From positions 1-64,000 of the forward strand of contig CAJOIH010000006.1 in NCBI GenBank assembly GCA_905234455.1: a stretch of 64,000 bases of DNA, read 5' to 3'. The notes under the pieces are model-generated. The model ran no database searches and was not told the DNA's origin. It was given only the letters and a program-made list of their open reading frames with translations. Shown in pieces: positions 59,488 to 64,000 of the stretch. This DNA is from an uncultured Bacteroidales bacterium. GTDB taxonomy: Bacteria; Bacteroidota; Bacteroidia; Bacteroidales; F082. Made by a program: the position numbers and the translations under genes. The number at the start of each line of letters is the position of its first letter. Within the stretch, counting starts at the first letter, position 1.

Positions 59488-61162
59488 TTGTAAATCAGAT
59501 GTATATACATTTGGTTTGTTGCTGCGCGAGATTTTTCCGCACCGCTATCGTCGCATTGCGGCCAAATGCACACGCGATAATCCCGAACGCCGCTATGCCG
59601 ACATGGAGGCGGTGCGCAAGGCCTTGGAGTGCAACGACAGGATGTGGAGAAGTGTACCTGTTTTAACCGTGGCGCTGATAGCCATAATAGCTGTACTATT
59701 TACAACAATACAATCAAAAACAATTGAACTCTATGAAATAACAACAAGCGGCATTTCGGCTGACCAGAAAAACTATCTTGCTGAAGCCGAATGGTATATT
59801 AATACTATGCTTCACCCTATTAGCGAGGCAGCTGAAAAAGGGGAGGAAAGCCGCGAGGTGTTGCTTGAGCGATTGGCGAAAACCACCCTGGAAATCGGTT
59901 CGTTGACCAAAGAGATGAGTTGCTTATATAAGACCAATAGCCAGGAGTGGCTGACGTTTGTATCCCGTATGGGAGAGGTGCAAAAGCAGAAAGAACAGAT
60001 TGTCATCGACCAGATTAATGTCAACTGTAAGCCCTACAAGGGCGACCAGCTGGAATGGATCATCTCGCCTACGGTGATGACGATGTCTGTGGATGAGGTC
60101 ACCGCCACTTCGGCAATGAGCGGCGTTGATGTGTTTGGCAATGGAAGCCTTGAGGGCATGGAGCTCGGTATCTGCTGGGGCATGCTGCACAACCCGACTA
60201 CAAGAGGATGTCATGCGAGTTGCGACAAAAACAGCGTTGTGGTCATGAGCGGGCTGGTGCCAAACACCACCTATTTTGTGAGGGCTTATCTGACCAATGC
60301 CGGTGGCACCACCTACGGCAAGGAAATCCCATTCAACACGTTGCCCTCAGATAGCGTTGTTGCCTTGGAAGAAGGCATTTTACCAGGACTTTTCTCAATC
60401 GCTGAAGGCAAGCAGGTAAGATTCTCCAGAGGAAACCTGCAATATCAGGCCACCACGGGGACGTGGCGTTTTGCCGAGCATCAATTTGATATTATCGGGA
60501 AGGACAACGAGATGATTTCGTCGACATACAGCGGTTGGATTGACCTGTTCGGTTGGGCGACGAGCGGCTACGATCACGGCGCGATAAACTGGCAGCCATG
60601 GAGCGGCAACAAAGACACCAAGAGCAACGCCTTGCATCATGCCTACGGAAATGCATCGTACAACCTCGAAGACGAGACTGGCAAGGCTGACTGGGGTTAT
60701 AACGCCATTAGTAACGGTGGCAACCAGGAGAACAGCGGTTGGCGCACTCCGAGTCGCGATGACTGGGTGTATCTGCTTTTTGTGCGCAACACTGCGTCGG
60801 GAGTGCGTTTTGCCAAGGCCATCGTCAACGGAGTCAACGGATTGCTACTGTTGCCCGACAACTGGAAAGTGACAACCTATCAGCTCAACTCCGTCAATGT
60901 GGTTGAATATGGGTTTGACAGCAACATCATCAGTCTTGCCGACTGGCAGAATGTGCTTGAGCCATCCGGAGCGGTGGTTCTGCCCGAGGCGGGTGCCCGC
61001 ACCATCGACGGCGTTTACATGGATATTGGAGGATACCACTCCTCTACGGCGGGCTCCGATGCCCAATATGGAATGAGCTTTGGGGACCCTTCAATTGAAA
61101 TCGGCACCGATGCCCATCGTGGCGATGGTTTGGCGGTGCGGCTGGTGAAGGATGTGGAGTAG
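59450..61162 (+). CDS. Kinase C-lobe, membrane segment, Fn3-like and FISUMP-like domain; C-terminal part of the frameshifted gene
   Basis: The in-frame continuation begins near 59480. Kinase C-lobe CKSDVYTFGLLLREIF is followed by one membrane helix (VPVLTVALIAIIAVLFTTI), a helical stretch, a fibronectin-type segment with YFVRAYLTNAGGTTYG, and from about residue 313 a FISUMP-like domain (RFSRGNLQYQATTGTWRFAE, FGWATSGYDHGA, ADWGYNAISNGGNQENSGWR, ending AVRLVKD). The restored protein would have a cytoplasmic kinase and an extracytoplasmic sensing domain, about 760 residues. The same FISUMP-like domain is encoded at 63069. The single-base lesion may be recent or artefactual. Confidence 0.75.
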   Translation: MSKSNQRRGRVIDCKSDVYTFGLLLREIFPHRYRRIAAKCTRDNPERRYADMEAVRKALECNDRMWRSVPVLTVALIAIIAVLFTTIQSKTIELYEITTSGISADQKNYLAEAEWYINTMLHPISEAAEKGEESREVLLERLAKTTLEIGSLTKEMSCLYKTNSQEWLTFVSRMGEVQKQKEQIVIDQINVNCKPYKGDQLEWIISPTVMTMSVDEVTATSAMSGVDVFGNGSLEGMELGICWGMLHNPTTRGCHASCDKNSVVVMSGLVPNTTYFVRAYLTNAGGTTYGKEIPFNTLPSDSVVALEEGILPGLFSIAEGKQVRFSRGNLQYQATTGTWRFAEHQFDIIGKDNEMISSTYSGWIDLFGWATSGYDHGAINWQPWSGNKDTKSNALHHAYGNASYNLEDETGKADWGYNAISNGGNQENSGWRTPSRDDWVYLLFVRNTASGVRFAKAIVNGVNGLLLLPDNWKVTTYQLNSVNVVEYGFDSNIISLADWQNVLEPSGAVVLPEAGARTIDGVYMDIGGYHSSTAGSDAQYGMSFGDPSIEIGTDAHRGDGLAVRLVKDVE

Positions 61163-61166
61163 GAAA

Positions 61167-62393
61167 CTAGTATAGAAATCCAAAGGCCCAAAGTGGTATC
61201 TTTCGCATGAAAGCCGACTCGATGCCGTCAGCAGCCACATACGAGTTTTCCTGTCCGGCAATTTGACTGAAACCCTTGTCCTGGCCTCCCACTTCGATAA
61301 CGATGTCACCATCAATGCGGAAGTCGCCCTTTTTATAGCCGGCATATTCCACCAGATGACCTGCAGAAGCCAATTGGTTGGCAAGGAAAGCTTCACGAAC
61401 AGTTCCTATTTCCGGTTTTTCTTGACTAAGTGTATATAGCAAATTGGTGTTGTCTAGATATATTTTGTCCGGCTTCTGCAGATCCGTAACAGTCTTCAGA
61501 TCTGTAAAGAGACGACGAATCAGTCGGGCTTCCTCCAAATGGGTGAGGTATTTGAGCGTAGATAGCCTGCTGATGCCTGAGGCTTTCGATAGTTTGGCTA
61601 TATCTACTTCATAAGGAACCTTTTGGGAGATGATATGCAGCAAAGCCTTGACCTGACGAGTGTAGCCCACGTCCAAGCTGCGGTATTTGGTCAGTTCTAC
61701 GTCAATAATGTAGTTTATCGTGTTTTCCAACTTGTCGTAGTATTCCTGCTTTTGTTCAAAATAGAAGGGATAGTAACCAAATTGCAGATAACGTCCAAAA
61801 TGTTCCAACGGGTGACACAAGGATACTACTTGGGTACAAAACGCTGCTGGATTTTCCAGAAGCTGTTGTAGCGACAAAGGCTTGATGTCAAGACCTGTAT
61901 CAAGATGCAAGAATTCACGCAACGACAGTCCAGGCATATCGTATGGCATGAGACGGCGTGACAGATCAGCTTGTCCGTCATTAATTTGGATGAGCGATGA
62001 ACCACTGAGCACGATATGCAACTCGCGATAAAGATCGTAGATTTCCTTGATTTCCTTACTCCATCCCGGATACTTATGCACCTCGTCAATAAAAAGCCAT
62101 TGTCCTCCCATTTTCACGAAGTTTTCTGCCAAATCAAGCAAAGTATGGGCGGAAAAATAGTTGGTATCAGCGGAGCAATAAAGCACATGGCGGTCTCCAG
62201 GAGCGAAGTTCTGCTTGATGTATTGTTGCATCAGCGTAGACTTGCCCACGCCTTTGGGCCCTCGGATGACAATAAGACGCGACTCCCAGTTTACTTGTTG
62301 CATGTAGTCGCGGATATACTCCATCGGAACTGAAGAGAGATAGGCATCATGGCGTTTAAACAGACTTTCCATAGCATCTTGTTTTTCAATCAT
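61167..62393 (-). CDS. AAA_14/DUF4143-type ATPase, paralogue of 5285-6487
   Basis: 408 residues. Walker A is RGPKGVGKSTLM (about 45-56), Walker B WLFIDEVHKYPGW, then HIVLSGSSLIQI. The C-terminal part shows IYLDNTNLLYTLSQ, IEVGGQDKGFSQI and ends MRKIPLWAFGFLY. The layout and ending match the ATPase at 5285-6487, so both come from one lineage; the flanks differ. Its minus-strand promoter is followed by AACACTTTT repeats that could be an operator. The role of the family is unknown. Confidence 0.88.
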   Translation of the reverse strand: MIEKQDAMESLFKRHDAYLSSVPMEYIRDYMQQVNWESRLIVIRGPKGVGKSTLMQQYIKQNFAPGDRHVLYCSADTNYFSAHTLLDLAENFVKMGGQWLFIDEVHKYPGWSKEIKEIYDLYRELHIVLSGSSLIQINDGQADLSRRLMPYDMPGLSLREFLHLDTGLDIKPLSLQQLLENPAAFCTQVVSLCHPLEHFGRYLQFGYYPFYFEQKQEYYDKLENTINYIIDVELTKYRSLDVGYTRQVKALLHIISQKVPYEVDIAKLSKASGISRLSTLKYLTHLEEARLIRRLFTDLKTVTDLQKPDKIYLDNTNLLYTLSQEKPEIGTVREAFLANQLASAGHLVEYAGYKKGDFRIDGDIVIEVGGQDKGFSQIAGQENSYVAADGIESAFMRKIPLWAFGFLY

Positions 62394-62465
62394 AGTGTTA
62401 TCTTAAATGAACACTTTTTATATCAATATGTAAATCATGATAAACACTTTTCGGCTGCAAAGGTA
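62394..62465 (-). promoter_or_regulatory. Promoter with AACACTTTT repeats for the ATPase gene
   Basis: Minus-strand -7 box TACCTTTG (62458-62465). In the leader AACACTTTT occurs twice in direct order (62410-62418, 62443-62451), and AGTGTT (62394-62399) mirrors AACACT next to the start codon. Confidence 0.55.
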
Positions 62466-62539
62466 AAAACAAATTTTATTTGATGCACCTTTTTTGTACT
62501 TTTTTTGCCTCGATTTCGCCCAGACCACTTGATAAACAA

Positions 62540-62554
62540 GGACCAACAAGGACC
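62540..62554. promoter_or_regulatory. Shared motif GGACCAACAAGGA, copy 2
   Basis: GGACCAACAAGGACC inside a tandem ACAAGGACCA pair; matches the motif at 58811-58825 over 13 bases. Otherwise 62466-62617 contains only T- and A-rich DNA with no gene. Confidence 0.4.
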
Positions 62555-62617
62555 AGCGTGAATCGGTTTTTTTTTAATTTATTTGCAGGTGGAAAAAAAT
62601 AACAACAAAATACTATT

Positions 62618-62926
62618 ATGACTACGTTAGATTTAGTTACCTTTTACCAGTTTAACCTCATCTCGTCAAAATACCGTACGGGTCTCGGCAATAAATGCTG
62701 TCCCACTATGGTAGAGGAGATGAATGAAATCCGGGAATTGTATCACAATTCCAGTTCAATTCGGAATGTCCTTAAAAAATGCGTCTGCAATCGACACGGA
62801 CATCAGTATTGCATTCCTAACAGTGCAGTAGAAAAAGCTGTCTTTCCGCGAGCCTATTATCGTTTTTGTGCCATATTTCGGAACTTACTCAAGCATTTTT
62901 ATCGAAGACATCTTGTGCATCTTTAA
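62618..62926 (+). CDS. Small ORF, unknown and uncertain
   Basis: 102 codons, starting MTTLDLVTFYQFNL, with six Cys and many basic residues near the end (FRNLLKHFYRRHLVHL). No signal, membrane segment or family recognised. It stands in AT-rich DNA with only a poor promoter match. It may be a real small gene or an accidental frame. Confidence 0.3.
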   Translation: MTTLDLVTFYQFNLISSKYRTGLGNKCCPTMVEEMNEIRELYHNSSSIRNVLKKCVCNRHGHQYCIPNSAVEKAVFPRAYYRFCAIFRNLLKHFYRRHLVHL

Positions 62927-63068
62927 AGATGATTTTAACACTTTAAACATTACCCTAAAGAGTACACATTCCGCTTTATTAGCAAAATGCGGCTGGATTT
63001 TCTTGACGGAAAACACAGTTAATGTAAATGAAATCTGAAATGATTGCAACTAACTAAACAAATAGAAA

Positions 63069-64000
63069 ATGACAAAACATCTACATCTCAAACCGCGCCT
63101 CCTGGCGCTAATCATCGCCCTATTTATGGGCGCTTCAGGAACAGCAAACCTTTTTGCACAAAGCATCTCACAAGGTGCAGTGAGCGGTCATGCATTCACG
63201 GTGAATGCCGATGGGGACCAAGTACTGTTCTCCCAAGGCAACCTGCAATACATCGGCAGCGCCAGCACACCCTATTGGAAGTTTGCTGATAACCAATGGG
63301 ATTATCTTGGAAATAACGGACAAGGAAGTACAAATACCAATGTAGACCGCGACCTCTTCGGCTGGGGCACCAGTGGCTATAACCATGGTGCTGTTTGTTA
63401 TCAGCCATGGAGCACGAGCCAAACCAACAGCGACTATTACGCCTACGGCAGCAGTTCTTACAACTTATTTGACCAAACAGGCCAAGCCGACTGGGGCTAT
63501 AATGCCATCAGCAATGGCGGCAACACCGAGAACTGCGGCTGGCGGACGCTGACCAAGGATGAATGGGTGTATCTTTTCAACACCCGCAGCACCCCTAGTG
63601 GCATCCGCTATGCCGAAGCCCGCGTGAGAGGTGTGAACGGCGTTATTCTTCTTCCTGACGACTGGAGCAGCAGCTATTATACACTGTACAAACCGAACCA
63701 AAGTACTAGCTTTAGCAGCAACAGAATATATGAAGAATGGAACAGACTTGAGCAACACGGAGCTGTCTTTCTGCCCGCTGCCAACTTTCGTGACGGGATT
63801 TCGGTGTTCTACCCCGGGAATTCTTACGGTGAATACTGGTCGGCATCGTACAAAAGTAGCGATAAAGCGAGCATAGTGGCATTCTGGGATAATTACTTTA
63901 ATTCGAATTCTGGCAGCGACCGTTGCAGAGGTCAGTCGGTGCGCTTGGTGTATCCAGCCCAAAACTATTCCTTTGGCATCAACGCCACGCCCAACCCTTC
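63069..64000 (+). CDS. Secreted protein with FISUMP-like domain (3' end beyond window)
   Basis: At least 310 residues, open to the window edge. Start at the ATG of MTKHLHLKPRLLALIIALFM, a signal peptide ending LFAQ. The FISUMP-like domain follows directly: VLFSQGNLQYIGSAS, RDLFGWGTSGYNHGAV, ADWGYNAISNGGNTENCGWR, VILLPDDW, ending GQSVRLVYP. These align closely with the kinase-linked domain at 59450-61162. The last visible residues NATPNPS may open a further domain or a T9SS sorting domain. The gap 62927-63068 shows no gene. It is secreted or on the surface; ligand unknown. Confidence 0.85.
   Translation, partial: MTKHLHLKPRLLALIIALFMGASGTANLFAQSISQGAVSGHAFTVNADGDQVLFSQGNLQYIGSASTPYWKFADNQWDYLGNNGQGSTNTNVDRDLFGWGTSGYNHGAVCYQPWSTSQTNSDYYAYGSSSYNLFDQTGQADWGYNAISNGGNTENCGWRTLTKDEWVYLFNTRSTPSGIRYAEARVRGVNGVILLPDDWSSSYYTLYKPNQSTSFSSNRIYEEWNRLEQHGAVFLPAANFRDGISVFYPGNSYGEYWSASYKSSDKASIVAFWDNYFNSNSGSDRCRGQSVRLVYPAQNYSFGINATPNP

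Overview
The window looks like chromosomal DNA of a Bacteroidales-type bacterium. Most genes are preceded by the Bacteroidota -7 box TAnnTTTG instead of a TATAAT box. There are no Shine-Dalgarno-like leaders that I could recognise. Two secreted proteins end in type IX secretion (T9SS) sorting domains. A gingipain-family (C25) peptidase, a DUF5686 outer-membrane protein, an LptD and FISUMP-like domains are present. The species cannot be named from sequence alone. No rRNA, CRISPR array, phage module or insertion sequence was recognised.

Layout. 1-5 kb: end of a pyruvate:ferredoxin oxidoreductase gene, a lipoprotein with an apparently circularly permuted VWA domain, a hydroxyacid dehydrogenase, tyrS, a small secreted protein and a decayed NRPS-like gene. 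5-11 kb: an AAA_14-type ATPase flanked by 51-bp direct repeats, a DUF3089 lipoprotein, glyA and upp. 10.6-15.7 kb: a minus-strand run sdaA, C25 peptidase, elbB. 15.8-19 kb: tRNA-Ala, a candidate small RNA, an orphan low-GC gene, a low-molecular-weight tyrosine phosphatase, an HEFGH protein and a MATE transporter. 19-24 kb: a triple-AAA protein, hemW and an aquaporin. 24-28.6 kb: a TolC/MacA/MacB-type tripartite efflux operon, then tRNA-Lys and a 5'-truncated ATPase gene.

30.0-43.9 kb is the most interesting region: nine co-directional, mostly overlapping genes. They encode a Cache-HAMP-SpoIIE phosphatase, a TerB plus Sel1-like repeat protein, an M48-like protease with a TerB tail, a zinc-ribbon protein, a membrane Ser/Thr kinase, a zinc-ribbon triple-AAA (CbbX/EccA-like) ATPase, a zinc-ribbon FHA protein, a PP2C phosphatase and a second Sel1-like protein. 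I read this as one phospho-signalling machine: kinase and phosphatases write and erase, FHA reads, and the AAA, TerB and protease subunits act. The 19-kb triple-AAA protein is a second, distant member of the same ATPase type.

44-58 kb: hicA/hicB, an envelope cluster (apbE, DUF5686, ftsB-like; ridA; amidase; lptD), a T9SS-exported double thioredoxin-fold protein, an archaeal-type ATPase, a fucose-isomerase-like gene and a sensor histidine kinase. 58-64 kb: a small DNA-binding-like gene, a transmembrane Ser/Thr kinase with an outward FISUMP-like domain split by a single-base frameshift, another AAA_14-type ATPase, and a second secreted FISUMP-like protein running off the window. Several families of short dispersed repeats sit directly behind gene ends.
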